From: Chlamydiota bacterium
Lineage (GTDB): Bacteria > Chlamydiota > Chlamydiia > Chlamydiales > Rhabdochlamydiaceae
NCBI GenBank assembly: GCA_013286675.1
Contig: JABDFE010000001.1
Location: 1 to 64,000 of the forward strand
Direction: 5' to 3'
DNA length: 64,000 bases
The notes under the pieces are model-generated. The model did no database searches and was not told where the DNA came from. It worked only from the letters and a program-made list of their open reading frames with translations. The position numbers and the translations under genes are program-made. This document shows, in pieces, positions 34,567 through 43,237 of the stretch (the first letter of the stretch is position 1; every line of letters begins with the position of its first letter).

Positions 34567-35370
34567 ATGATACAAAGCATTATAAAAGAATCAGAAGACA
34601 AACAACCTGTTCCATTTAGCTTTTTTGGTAAAAATTCAATGCTTACAAAAGAAATGGAATTTTTTACTACCGATCACCCAGAATTATTGAAAATGCAGGA
34701 GGAAAGCCCTGCGCATTTTGTAGATCTTTGTCAATTGCATGACAACCAACACCGTGCAATTAATTCCCTTTACATGCATTATACTTCCTGCTGGAATAAT
34801 CGATATCACAACAATCCATTAGAATTCAGTTCTCTTGATTTCAGTTCTCTTTTCTCCTCCAAATGGGGCCTAAATGATGTTCATTTCATATGTCATCAAG
34901 TTGATTCTGACATAAATTCTTATCCCAGCCTTTCCCTGATACCCATGCGAAGATTTTTTATGTCCCAAACATATGATTGGATGTGTAATAAAATTAGATT
35001 AGTTGCGGGACGTTTACCAGTTGGAGAATGTTTTTTACCGGATATAGGAAGCGTCATATTATCTACTGCTTTAGTGCCTCTTGACATTGCTTCACATTTT
35101 ATTGACAAATCACGCGAAGATAAAGAGCTACTTCAAATCAGGGATTATAAAGTGGAGCTTTTATTAATCCACATGCACGTTAAAAAAATAACCAAAATTG
35201 CTAATAGTTGTTTTACTTGGGCAAAAGAAAAACTCGAGCTTATTGATGTTGAAATGCCTGAATGCGGTTTAGATAAATTTATTTCTGTTTCAACTTTATA
35301 TGCTAATCAGCTAATAAGCCCTTCCGATAAGTTGGAAGAATTAGATGAGTTTCACTCGCATTTGCAGTAA
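34567..35370 (+). CDS. Hypothetical protein, third of a three-gene cassette
   Basis: 267 residues from the ATG at 34567, 4 bases after the previous stop; ribosome-binding signals are weak, which suggests coupled translation. It contains several aromatic and His-rich phrases (LHDNQHRAINSLYMHY, HFICHQVDSD) and no signal peptide. The His content hints at metal binding but there is no canonical motif. Convergent hemD starts 26 bases beyond its stop. No family recognised. Confidence 0.5.
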   Translation: MIQSIIKESEDKQPVPFSFFGKNSMLTKEMEFFTTDHPELLKMQEESPAHFVDLCQLHDNQHRAINSLYMHYTSCWNNRYHNNPLEFSSLDFSSLFSSKWGLNDVHFICHQVDSDINSYPSLSLIPMRRFFMSQTYDWMCNKIRLVAGRLPVGECFLPDIGSVILSTALVPLDIASHFIDKSREDKELLQIRDYKVELLLIHMHVKKITKIANSCFTWAKEKLELIDVEMPECGLDKFISVSTLYANQLISPSDKLEELDEFHSHLQ

Positions 35371-35396
35371 CAGATAGTTCAGAGATAATTTCTAAT

Positions 35397-36164
35397 TTAG
35401 AGATGACCTCTCAGCTCTTCTTCGGTGATAGGGCCAATGCAGGTTAGCTTTTTATTGGAAGGGATTGAGCCGAAAGCGGCAATGAAACCTTTGACGGTGG
35501 AAGGGCTAGTGAAAATGATCTCATCGATCTTAGAAAAGTCTGGAGAAGGTTCCGGTTTTTGAAAGACAGTTTCATAAAGATCGCAGATCTGATGTCGGAC
35601 TCCCCTACCGATCATATAGTTTTCTAGTTTTTTACGAGCTAGCGTAGATCTGGGATAAAAAATATACGCATCGTGAAGGTCTTGTGTTTTCAGCAGTTCA
35701 ATGATCCCTTCTTGTGATTCATCTTGTGCAATCAGGTGAGGAGCAAATCCTTCTTGAGCAAGCTTTGCGGCTGTGCTTTTTCCGATAGCAATGATCTGCT
35801 TGTCCTTCAATAACGCTTTGTCTTTGAGCTGAGATAAAAAGATCTGAGCTGCATTTTTGCTGGTGATCAGAATATGGGTGAAATCAGCAAAATCTTCCCA
35901 GATGTGAGAAGGAATTTCCATAGGAATCGCTTTGATGATGGGATAATGGACGAGATCTTTCATACACAAACAACTTGAAGCATCGATTTTTGACTGCGTC
36001 GGGTTTGTCTCATAATTTTTGCTCTCACTCGCGCCTTGTCTATCGACAATGGTCGCTCGCTCCGAACAACAATTCTGAGGACCCTCCTTGTCAAATTCCC
36101 GATTCTTCAAGTTGCTTGTGTATAACTCGCAATTTTCAGGATCTGTTCCAAGGTATAGCTTCAT
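35397..36164 (-). CDS. hemD: Uroporphyrinogen-III synthase-like protein carrying an in-frame palindromic insertion
   Basis: 255 residues from the ATG at 36164. HemD family text is seen on both sides of an odd block: the first strand MKLYLGTDPE, then, after about 54 alien residues encoded by the palindrome at 35962-36123, HYPIIKAIP and on through ILITSKNAAQIFLSQL, GKSTAAKL, FTSPSTVKGF. It closes hydroxymethylbilane to uroporphyrinogen III. An ATG directly after the palindrome (codon M-K-D-L) could alternatively start a shorter product lacking the first strand. Normally hemD would follow hemC in one operon; here two plus-strand genes lie between them. Confidence 0.8.
   Translation of the reverse strand: MKLYLGTDPENCELYTSNLKNREFDKEGPQNCCSERATIVDRQGASESKNYETNPTQSKIDASSCLCMKDLVHYPIIKAIPMEIPSHIWEDFADFTHILITSKNAAQIFLSQLKDKALLKDKQIIAIGKSTAAKLAQEGFAPHLIAQDESQEGIIELLKTQDLHDAYIFYPRSTLARKKLENYMIGRGVRHQICDLYETVFQKPEPSPDFSKIDEIIFTSPSTVKGFIAAFGSIPSNKKLTCIGPITEEELRGHL
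35962..36123. repeat. Palindromic element P4 inside hemD (162 bp, in frame)
   Basis: The ends ATACACAAACAACTTGAAG (35962-35980) and its inverted copy (36105-36123, one mismatch) flank an imperfect palindrome whose apex is TTGTC-TATC-GACAA (around 36045). It is exactly 54 codons long and stop-free in the hemD frame, and also open on the other strand. The box CGATTTTTGACTGCGTC (35984-36000) resembles the box in three other palindromes. Confidence 0.85.
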
Positions 36165-36364
36165 CCCTTTTATATAATCAAACAGAGTGATGAATGCATC
36201 CAAAAAATCTTAAGCAAACATTGAACCAATTGACTCTAAATCAGTTAAGACTTAACCCCCCTTAGGGATCTAGCATGGGTTGCAAAGTAAATCAATAATA
36301 GGATATCATGAACTTTAACCGCTCGAATCGAGCATTTTAATCTCTCGTTCCAAGGAGTAAAAAA

Positions 36365-36931
36365 ATGGATATTAACTTATTAAGTTTAGAAGAAGCTTTG
36401 CAGATTCTCGGCCAATTATTGGCAGATCGGGATCATCATTATGAAATTGTCGCAATTGGAGGTGGGAGTTTGCTTCTTCTCGGGCAGATCGAACGACCTA
36501 CTCGTGATTTAGATCTGGTGGCACTCGTAGAAAAAGGCCAACTTGTCTCAGCGAATCCCTTACCGAAAGCCTTAATTCAGGCTGCAAAAGAAGTTGGGAA
36601 AGCCCTCGAATTAGACACCGATTGGCTGAATATTGGCCCTGCCTCCCTTTTAGAAATGGGATTACCTCTCGGTTTTATGGATCGCATGCATACGCGTAGC
36701 TACAAGGGTCTGACTATCCACCTGGCTGATCGATTTGACCAAATTTGCTTTAAACTCTATGCAAGTGTTGATCAGGGACCAGAGAGCAAACATTTTGCTG
36801 ATCTTATCCATTTAAAACCTTCAGCTGATGAGCTTAAGAAAGCCAAAAGCTGGTGCATCACTCATGATGTATCAGAAGCTTTTGAAGCAGAAATAAATCG
36901 TGTGCTGGAGACTATCAATGTCTCCTCTTAA
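36365..36931 (+). CDS. Nucleotidyltransferase-like protein (DUF6036/AbiEii-like), cassette gene 1
   Basis: 188 residues. The N-terminal part has the nucleotidyltransferase start IVAIGGGSLLLLG followed by RPTRDLDLVAL, which reads as the GG/S-x10-DxD motif of AbiEii-like and DUF6036 proteins. A small inverted repeat (CTCGAATCGAG, 36331-36341) and AAGGAG lie upstream. It overlaps the next gene by 14 bases. These proteins act as toxins or as partners in defence modules in many bacteria; here the role is inferred. It sits between hemC and hemD, splitting that operon. Confidence 0.65.
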   Translation: MDINLLSLEEALQILGQLLADRDHHYEIVAIGGGSLLLLGQIERPTRDLDLVALVEKGQLVSANPLPKALIQAAKEVGKALELDTDWLNIGPASLLEMGLPLGFMDRMHTRSYKGLTIHLADRFDQICFKLYASVDQGPESKHFADLIHLKPSADELKKAKSWCITHDVSEAFEAEINRVLETINVSS

Positions 36932-37826
36932 AGAGTTGGACAAGTTCCTTCTTGATCTTGCTTGGAGTCTATGGACAGAATTGGGGGTAGCAGGAGTTAT
37001 ACGCAAACACCAAAGGTGTTTGATCACGCTCGAAGAACTCATCGTGCTGACTGTTGCTATGGACAAAATCGATCCCCGTCTCCGCGATGAATCGTTGGAT
37101 TGGTGCATGCAATACCATCATTTCATTTCCATCAGCCGTTTAAAGTTAATCATAAAAAGTTTTGGAAGCTCCATTGAAGAACATTTTTCAAGCTATGCTG
37201 CCACACTGAATGCAGTCGCTAACACGCACTGGCCGCTTTTTACAGATTCATCCCCCCTTAAATTTGCTGCCAGTCGTAAATCTTGTTTACGTCCTCTTGA
37301 ATCTCCTGCTTTGATCAATATTCGAGCTCGCTCTCTATTTGGCACAGGAGCCCGTGCAGATCTTGTCACCTTCTTCGTCACTCACGCAAAAGGGGATTTC
37401 TCTGCTTCAGACATGACTGAAATAGGATACTCGAAGAGAAATCTCGCTGAGATTCTCGAAGAGTTTGCTCTCACAGGACTTTTTGAGAAGTTTCCACTTA
37501 GAAACCAGCAGCGGTATCGGTTGGCTAAAAACGATTACCTCATCCGGGCATTAGGTCCACTTCCTGATTATGCTCCCTCATGGCGGGCAATTTTAGAAGT
37601 TGTATTGTCGCTTCGCATGTGCATCAAACGCACTGAAAATAGCTCGGAGAGTACGAAGGTTGTTGAAATCCGCAATCTCTTGCAAACCCAGGAAAAAAAT
37701 CTGCAGAAATTAAACCTTAAACCTCCTCCTTTGCAAACCCATTTTCAGGCCTATTTAGATTCAGTTTATACATGGCTTCTTGAAGTAGCGCGGAAAATTT
37801 CCGAAGGCAACCTTTCAGACATTTAA
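36918..37826 (+). CDS. Partner protein of the nucleotidyltransferase, cassette gene 2
   Basis: 302 residues from the ATG at 36918 (GGAG upstream), overlapping the first gene by 14 bases. It is helical, without membrane segments. A winged-helix-like segment (KGDFSASDMTEIGYSKRNLAEILEEFALTGL) may bind DNA and suggests an antitoxin or regulator of the pair. It overlaps the 3' end of hemC (37815) by 12 bases on the other strand. No family recognised with certainty; transcription-unit logic supports a two-gene toxin-antitoxin-like or defence module. Confidence 0.6.
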   Translation: MSPLKELDKFLLDLAWSLWTELGVAGVIRKHQRCLITLEELIVLTVAMDKIDPRLRDESLDWCMQYHHFISISRLKLIIKSFGSSIEEHFSSYAATLNAVANTHWPLFTDSSPLKFAASRKSCLRPLESPALINIRARSLFGTGARADLVTFFVTHAKGDFSASDMTEIGYSKRNLAEILEEFALTGLFEKFPLRNQQRYRLAKNDYLIRALGPLPDYAPSWRAILEVVLSLRMCIKRTENSSESTKVVEIRNLLQTQEKNLQKLNLKPPPLQTHFQAYLDSVYTWLLEVARKISEGNLSDI

Positions 37827-38471
37827 ACATCTGAAAAGTTGCTGCATTTCATGGTCAGTGGAAAGAGCGATCACTGCAAGCCGGCCTTGCATTGGCGCTG
37901 TATCGCCAGGAATCGGCATGCGCTTTCGGTTCATCAATCCTAAACGGATCAGAGCAGCTTCTGCCATGACGACTCCATCGACTTCTCCACGATCTAGAAT
38001 TGCAAGCCTTTCTTCAATTGTTCCTCGGATGTCAGCAAAACGAAGTCCTTTTTTCCACTCCCGAAGATTTTGCTCCCGACGATGCGAGGAAGTTGCGATA
38101 ATTGCATTTGGAGAAAGCTCTTGGTTGTAGATTAAAACATCGGAAGGGTCGACGCCTTTCGTAAGGGCGATGATTTTGAGGCCGGGGGCTAAAGGTTCTG
38201 GAAGGTCTTTAGCGGAATGGATCGAAATCCGGAACTCTCCCTTGAGCTGCAATTGATCGACTTCACGAGTGAAGAAATCGGTTTTATCGAGATCGCGAAG
38301 AGATGTTTTTTTGTCTTTGTCCCCCATTGTTGTGATCCAGGTGGGCTTAAATTTGACGTGCGGATGGTGCTTAAGAAGTTCCTGGTGGACTTCCCAGACC
38401 TGAGCTTGGGAAAGCTTTGATCCGCGGGCGCCAACAGCGATTTCAAAGAAGTTCGCGGATGGCATCTTCAA
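37815..38471 (-). CDS. hemC: Porphobilinogen deaminase (hydroxymethylbilane synthase), short form
   Basis: 218 residues, against about 310 in E. coli. Domains 1 and 2 are present: ARGSKLSQAQ near the start, SIHSAKDLPEP with the catalytic Asp, and ATSSHRREQNLR with the cofactor-binding basic residues. The protein stops right after the domain 2 end (IALSTDHEMQQLFRCLNV). Domain 3, which holds the cysteine that anchors the dipyrromethane cofactor, is missing. I recall chlamydial HemC being short too, but not with certainty. It overlaps radA upstream by 29 bases. Confidence 0.88.
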   Translation of the reverse strand: MKMPSANFFEIAVGARGSKLSQAQVWEVHQELLKHHPHVKFKPTWITTMGDKDKKTSLRDLDKTDFFTREVDQLQLKGEFRISIHSAKDLPEPLAPGLKIIALTKGVDPSDVLIYNQELSPNAIIATSSHRREQNLREWKKGLRFADIRGTIEERLAILDRGEVDGVVMAEAALIRLGLMNRKRMPIPGDTAPMQGRLAVIALSTDHEMQQLFRCLNV

Positions 38472-39798
38472 CTCGCTCGACTCCGATCAAAGCAATACCT
38501 TTGATCGAAAGTCCTTTAAGGTTTCTTTTTGGGAGCACACACCGTGTGAATCCCATATGAATCGCTTCTTTCAAGCGCAGTTCAACGCGGCCGACGCTGC
38601 GAACTTCTCCTCCAAGGCCGACTTCTCCGATGACAGCGGTGTCAGAATCGATCGATCGGTTGGCAAAAGAAGAGGCGATTGCCATGATAATACCTAGATC
38701 GATGGCAGGCTCTAAGATTTTGATACCGCCGGTGACAGCGACATAGACATCATTGCGGTAAAGCGTGTAGCCCATCCGTTTTTCTAAGACAGCAAGGAGA
38801 AGCGCAAGACGATTCGGATCAATTCCTGTAGAGCGGCGAGCTGGCGTGACAAAAGCGGTTGCGGCAACAAGGGCTTGAATTTCGACGAGCAAAGGACGGC
38901 TGCCTTCGACAGTCGGAACGATGACAGACCCGGGAGATTCTTTCACGCGCTCTTCTAAGAAGGCTTGAGAAGGATTTTCGACTTCTTTAAGTCCTTCGTT
39001 TTGCATTTGGAAAAGAACGATATCATCCGTCGGTCCAAAACGGTTTTTCACTGCTCGTAGAATACGATAGCCGTGCTGGCGGTCTCCTTCGAATTCAAGA
39101 ACTGTGTCGACGATGTGCTCTAAGACACGAGGACCTGCAATCTCACCTGATTTTGTGACATGCCCAATGAGAAAAGTAGAAATGCTGAGCTTTTTTGCCA
39201 GGTGCATGAAAGACGTGGCAAGTTCTCTGACTTGCGTGACAGAGCCTGGAGCAGAAGGAATTTCGCTTTTGTAGAGGATTTGGACAGAGTCGATGATGAG
39301 GACGTGCGGTCCCAGTTTTTCAACATGAGATTGGATCTGCTCGAAATTTGTTTCGCTGTAGAAATAGAGGCTTTGTGAAACAATTTTCAAACGTTTGGCT
39401 CGAAGCGCGGTTTGATCGACTGATTCTTCTCCGCAAACATAGAGAACAGTGAGGCCAATCTCGGCTAAATTAAAGGCAAGATGAAGCATGAGTGTCGATT
39501 TACCGATGCCGGGATCTCCTGCAATGAGACTGAGCGATCCAACGACAAGCCCTCCACCAAAAAGACGGTCGCACTGAGAAAGCCCTGTAGGATAACGTTT
39601 CGATTCTTGGCTTTGCACTTGATCAAGACGAACAGGTTGCGTTTGAGAAGGAGCGGTGTATCTTTCGACGGTTTTGATTTCGGTTTCTTGAACAAAGGTG
39701 TTCCACTTTTGGCAGGCTGAGCAGCTTCCGGCCCACTTGTTTTGCCGATGCCCGCACTCCTGGCAGTTCCAAAAAAATTTGGTTTTACCCATTCGCAA
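38443..39798 (-). CDS. radA: DNA repair protein RadA (Sms)
   Basis: 451 residues. Four-cysteine zinc finger near the N-terminus (CQECGHRQN, CSACQKW), RecA-like core with Walker A GDPGIGKST, the KNRFG motif typical of RadA, and a Lon-like C-terminal domain (AVIGEVGLGGEVR). It is a helicase that extends branch migration at recombination intermediates. It overlaps rnc upstream by 14 bases, giving the order rnc-radA-hemC known from Chlamydia. Confidence 0.97.
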   Translation of the reverse strand: MRMGKTKFFWNCQECGHRQNKWAGSCSACQKWNTFVQETEIKTVERYTAPSQTQPVRLDQVQSQESKRYPTGLSQCDRLFGGGLVVGSLSLIAGDPGIGKSTLMLHLAFNLAEIGLTVLYVCGEESVDQTALRAKRLKIVSQSLYFYSETNFEQIQSHVEKLGPHVLIIDSVQILYKSEIPSAPGSVTQVRELATSFMHLAKKLSISTFLIGHVTKSGEIAGPRVLEHIVDTVLEFEGDRQHGYRILRAVKNRFGPTDDIVLFQMQNEGLKEVENPSQAFLEERVKESPGSVIVPTVEGSRPLLVEIQALVAATAFVTPARRSTGIDPNRLALLLAVLEKRMGYTLYRNDVYVAVTGGIKILEPAIDLGIIMAIASSFANRSIDSDTAVIGEVGLGGEVRSVGRVELRLKEAIHMGFTRCVLPKRNLKGLSIKGIALIGVERVEDAIRELL

Positions 39799-40486
39799 GT
39801 TTTCCTATCGAATCTTGAGCGGCGGCTTGTTCCGCCTCTTTTTTAGAAGATCCAGTTCCTCTTCCTGCTTCTTCGTCATTAAGAAAGGCAGCGACAAGAA
39901 ATATCTTGCTGTGGTCGGGGCCTGTTTCACTGATCACTTTATAAACAGGAGGGGTTTGGTATTTTTTTTGAGAATAATCTTGGAGCTCGGCTTTCCAGTT
40001 GCGGGCAGGATGCTCTAAGATCGCTTGTATTTCTTTTTCAAAATGCATCCAAAATAGTCTTTTGACTTCAGCGATGCCGCCATCGAGATAAATGGCACCA
40101 AGAAGGGCTTCAAAAAGATCGGCAAGGATGGTTTCACGGCCGCGGCCTTCATTCATTCTCTCCCCTTTTCCAAGGAGGACGAAGGGACCAAGTCCTAGTT
40201 TGAATAAAAATTTTGCACAGCTGCTCGCTTCGACAAGGTGGGCTCTTAAGCGAGAAAGCTCCCCTTCAGCTTGGGTCGGTAAGTGATGGTAGAGGTAGTC
40301 AGAGATCAAAAGACCTAGGACAGAGTCTCCTAAAAACTCAAGACGTTCATTATGTTCTTGGGTCTGCCCCCGGTGCTCGTTATAATAAGATCGATGGATG
40401 AAGGCCTGTTCAAGTAATTTTTTGTTTTTAAATTGGTATCCAAGGCGGTCTTCCACCTCAGAAAGCTGGGGACTTAAATCTTTCAT
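39785..40486 (-). CDS. rnc: Ribonuclease III
   Basis: 233 residues with the signature ERLEFLGDSVLGLLISDYL and the catalytic EALLGAIYLD Glu, then a dsRNA-binding domain (KKEAEQAAAQDSIGKL). The ATG at 40486 is chosen; the frame runs further upstream but that part overlaps the dapL region and has no family match. It cuts double-stranded RNA during rRNA processing, and any long RNA hairpin such as the palindromes of this window is a possible substrate. It diverges from dapL, 19 bases away. Confidence 0.95.
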   Translation of the reverse strand: MKDLSPQLSEVEDRLGYQFKNKKLLEQAFIHRSYYNEHRGQTQEHNERLEFLGDSVLGLLISDYLYHHLPTQAEGELSRLRAHLVEASSCAKFLFKLGLGPFVLLGKGERMNEGRGRETILADLFEALLGAIYLDGGIAEVKRLFWMHFEKEIQAILEHPARNWKAELQDYSQKKYQTPPVYKVISETGPDHSKIFLVAAFLNDEEAGRGTGSSKKEAEQAAAQDSIGKLANG

Positions 40487-40505
40487 AGGATATGATGATA
40501 TCTCA

Positions 40506-41675
40506 ATGGTACAATTAAATACGCATTTTAAAAAGCTAAAAAGGGAGTATGTCTTTCCGATCATCGAGAAAAAACTCGCTGAGGCTCGTGAAAAACATCC
40601 CCATCTTTCCGTTGTTAATCTCGGCATCGGCGATATCGCTCTTCCGCTTGTCCCCTCTGTCGCTCAAGCGATCTTTGATGCGACTCAAGAGATGACCACA
40701 AAGCCCGGCATGCGCGGATATGGCCCAAGCGAAGGGTATTCTTTTTTAAAAGAGGCGATCTGCCAGGTCAGTTATGCAGGATTGAGTATCAGCCCGGATG
40801 AAATTTTTATCTCCGAAGGAACCAATGGCGATTCAACGAACATCCAAGAGCTTTTCAGTTCCAAATGCAAAATCGGCATTCCCGATCCAACTTACCCGGC
40901 TTATTTAGACAGCGCGATCATCGGTGGACGTCTTTCTAAAGTTGTGCTTCTTCCCTGCCTCGAGAAAAATGGATTTTGCCCAATACCGCCAGAAGAGCAC
41001 CTCGATGTGATTTATCTCTGCTCGCCAAATAATCCAACAGGCGTTGCCATGACAAGGGTCCAGCTCAAAGCTTGGATAGACTATGCCAGAAAAGAAAACG
41101 CCATCATTTTGCTGGATAATGCGTATGAAGCTTTTGTCACCTCTGCAGATGTTCCACGTTCGATCTATGAAATCGAAGGAGCCAAAGAAGTTGCCATTGA
41201 GTTTAGAAGCTTTTCAAAATCTTCAGGATTTACGGGTTTGCGATGTGCGTATACGGTGGTTCCAAAAGCAATCGAAAACGGTCAGATGAATAAACTATGG
41301 CTCAAAAGACAATCAATCAAATATAACGGCGTCTCTTATCCGATCCAAAGAGCAGCAGAAGCCTCTCTTTCTCCCCAAGGATTGAAAGAAACCAAGATCC
41401 AAGTTGAGCAATATCTACAACAAGGAAAGATCTTAAGCACCGGGTTAAATAAGCTAGGATTTTCTTGCGTCGGAGGCAGTGATGCTCCCTATATCTGGTG
41501 GAAAGTTCCTTCAGGAAAAACCTCTTGGGAATTTTTTGATGAAATCCTAGAAAAATGCCATCTGATCTCGATTCCAGGAAGAGGGTTCGGTCACCATGGT
41601 GAAGGCTACATTCGCCTTTCGACTTTTACAACACAAGCTGAGTTAGCACTGGAAAGATTATGCGCTTTAAAATAA
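40506..41675 (+). CDS. dapL: LL-diaminopimelate aminotransferase
   Basis: 389 residues. PLP-dependent aspartate-aminotransferase-like fold: GDIALPLVP near the N-terminus, YLCSPNNPTG, the lysine in FRSFSKSSGFTGLR and the Arg in PGRGFGHHGEGYIRLS. The family (DapL, studied in Chlamydia and plants) converts tetrahydrodipicolinate directly to LL-diaminopimelate for peptidoglycan and lysine. The start at 40506 is preferred to upstream codons that lie in rnc. The next gene starts 16 bases before its end. Confidence 0.95.
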   Translation: MVQLNTHFKKLKREYVFPIIEKKLAEAREKHPHLSVVNLGIGDIALPLVPSVAQAIFDATQEMTTKPGMRGYGPSEGYSFLKEAICQVSYAGLSISPDEIFISEGTNGDSTNIQELFSSKCKIGIPDPTYPAYLDSAIIGGRLSKVVLLPCLEKNGFCPIPPEEHLDVIYLCSPNNPTGVAMTRVQLKAWIDYARKENAIILLDNAYEAFVTSADVPRSIYEIEGAKEVAIEFRSFSKSSGFTGLRCAYTVVPKAIENGQMNKLWLKRQSIKYNGVSYPIQRAAEASLSPQGLKETKIQVEQYLQQGKILSTGLNKLGFSCVGGSDAPYIWWKVPSGKTSWEFFDEILEKCHLISIPGRGFGHHGEGYIRLSTFTTQAELALERLCALK

Positions 41676-42316
41676 CGGGAGATCACAGAAAAGTTTTAGA
41701 AAAACAGAAATTCATCGAATTCGAAGATGTCTTTACTTTGGAAGAGATTGAAAAAGTCTCCTCGCATGTCGATCAAGTTTTGGGTAAAAGAGCTAAGCAG
41801 CTGATCGATACACAGTCAGCTGAGCAGCTCTATCATGAAGGAAGAGATCTTTGGCGCGATGATCCTGTCTTAGAGAATTTCATCTGCAATCGCGGACTTG
41901 CTCAGCTCACCGCTCAGCTTTTCCAGCAAAGCACCTTATATTTGGCTTTTGATCAAGCTCTCCGAACAACACTCCGTCCGGGATACCCAGAAGCAGACAC
42001 CGCTACCTTACAGGAAAAAAGCTGCATCCAGCCTTTAGTCGGAGCCGTTTTAATCAGGTTATCAGGTGAATCTAATCCGCTTTCGATGCTGCCTAAAAAA
42101 AGAGAGAATGCGGTTTTGATCGCACCTAACTTAATTATGCCTTGGGAGATTTTCTTCCAAGAACCCAAATGCAGTTTTCTCATGATCGCCTATGCTCCGG
42201 CAAAAGCTCTTTATGTTTGTGAGAAAAATGATCCCAATCTCCACTTCTTAAAGAAGTTGGGCTATGGATTTGGCGACAATTTAAACACCAACTTTCATCC
42301 TCTCCTTTACAAATAA
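41660..42316 (+). CDS. Conserved hypothetical protein (DUF5070-like)
   Basis: 218 residues, overlapping the dapL end by 16 bases and therefore cotranscribed. It has a recognisable chlamydial look (ALYVCEKNDPNLHFLKKLGYGFGD near the end), in line with a protein that follows dapL in Chlamydia. There is no signal peptide or membrane helix. Function unknown. Confidence 0.6.
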   Translation: MRFKITGDHRKVLEKQKFIEFEDVFTLEEIEKVSSHVDQVLGKRAKQLIDTQSAEQLYHEGRDLWRDDPVLENFICNRGLAQLTAQLFQQSTLYLAFDQALRTTLRPGYPEADTATLQEKSCIQPLVGAVLIRLSGESNPLSMLPKKRENAVLIAPNLIMPWEIFFQEPKCSFLMIAYAPAKALYVCEKNDPNLHFLKKLGYGFGDNLNTNFHPLLYK

Positions 42317-42358
42317 TTATTTTTCCATAAACTGATCTCCTTATTTTGAGAGGTCGTT

Positions 42359-43237
42359 ATGGATTTTGTTTCCCCGGTGGATGGACCATATGTCACAAAT
42401 CAAGGCAAAAAATGCCTCGATTTTTCCTCTTGTGATTTCTTAGGATTAGCCCAGCATCCAGAGGTCAAAAAGGCAGCCATTAAATACACCCTTAAATACG
42501 GTGTTGGCATCCCTGTTTCTCCTCTAGGATCGGCTGCTCAGCAACAACTCGAAGGCAAACTCGCTCAATTTCTTGGAACAGAAGCCGCCATTTTATTTCC
42601 TTCAGTGGATGAAGCTCAAGAAATCTTAAAAAATCTCAAAGCAACCATTATCTCGACTGAAACACACGATATCCCTAAGAAGAAACCCGCCCTTCTTTGC
42701 ATGGATGACAGTTTTATGATCGGAATCACAGGAGAAAATGGTTTTGGAACAGCAGCCCATCAATCTGGCTTTGACCTCATCACCGGATCTCTTTCTAACG
42801 GCGCTGGATGCAGTGGAGCCTTTATCGCAGGATCTAAAAAGCTCTTGAGTTCAATAAAAGCATCCCAACCCCTCAGTTTTCCCGCAATTGGAGCTCTCGA
42901 TAGCGCCTTTAGCTTTATCCCTGAAATGGAGCAAGAGCGTGAAGTCTTAGCTAAAAATTGTCGGTGGCTGCAAAAGCTCATGAAAGATATGCCAGCGAAA
43001 ATGCTCAAATCTCCGAAGGCTCTTCTCGAATTTAAATCTGCCAAAGAGGCAAACCAAGTCAGACAATTTCTTTCCGAGGATCAGATCTATTTAGCTCCAG
43101 CGGTTGGAAATATCCTCTACATCGCGATGACAGCTCTCCATACTCCGGATGATCTCGATCAGCTGACTGTTTCACTTAAAAAAATGTCTGAGACTGATTT
43201 AGCCCTGGCAATGCAGTCATTGACTCCAACCCCATAA
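42359..43237 (+). CDS. Degenerate alpha-oxoamine synthase (KBL/BioF-like), PLP lysine lost
   Basis: 292 residues, against about 390 for BioF/KBL. N-terminal text is clear (DFSSCDFLGLAQHPEVKKAAIKY, GVGIPVSPLGSAAQQQLEGKLAQFLG). Where the PLP lysine should sit (SKA in T-x-S-K-A), it reads TGSLSNGAGCSGAFIAGS, so Asn replaces Lys. The DEAHG region reads DDSFMIGITGENGFGTAAHQ, and a segment of about 100 residues is missing. The ORF is intact, so it may be a pseudoenzyme under selection or a young pseudogene. It overlaps convergent hemG by 79 bases. Confidence 0.75.
   Translation: MDFVSPVDGPYVTNQGKKCLDFSSCDFLGLAQHPEVKKAAIKYTLKYGVGIPVSPLGSAAQQQLEGKLAQFLGTEAAILFPSVDEAQEILKNLKATIISTETHDIPKKKPALLCMDDSFMIGITGENGFGTAAHQSGFDLITGSLSNGAGCSGAFIAGSKKLLSSIKASQPLSFPAIGALDSAFSFIPEMEQEREVLAKNCRWLQKLMKDMPAKMLKSPKALLEFKSAKEANQVRQFLSEDQIYLAPAVGNILYIAMTALHTPDDLDQLTVSLKKMSETDLALAMQSLTPTP

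Noticed and set aside
35975..36190. Plus-strand ORF across the hemD palindrome
   Set aside because: A by-product of the palindrome; no ribosome-binding site and no recognisable domain.
40487..40627. Longer N-terminus of RNase III reaching into dapL
   Set aside because: The extra residues do not match the family and would overlap the divergent dapL start region.
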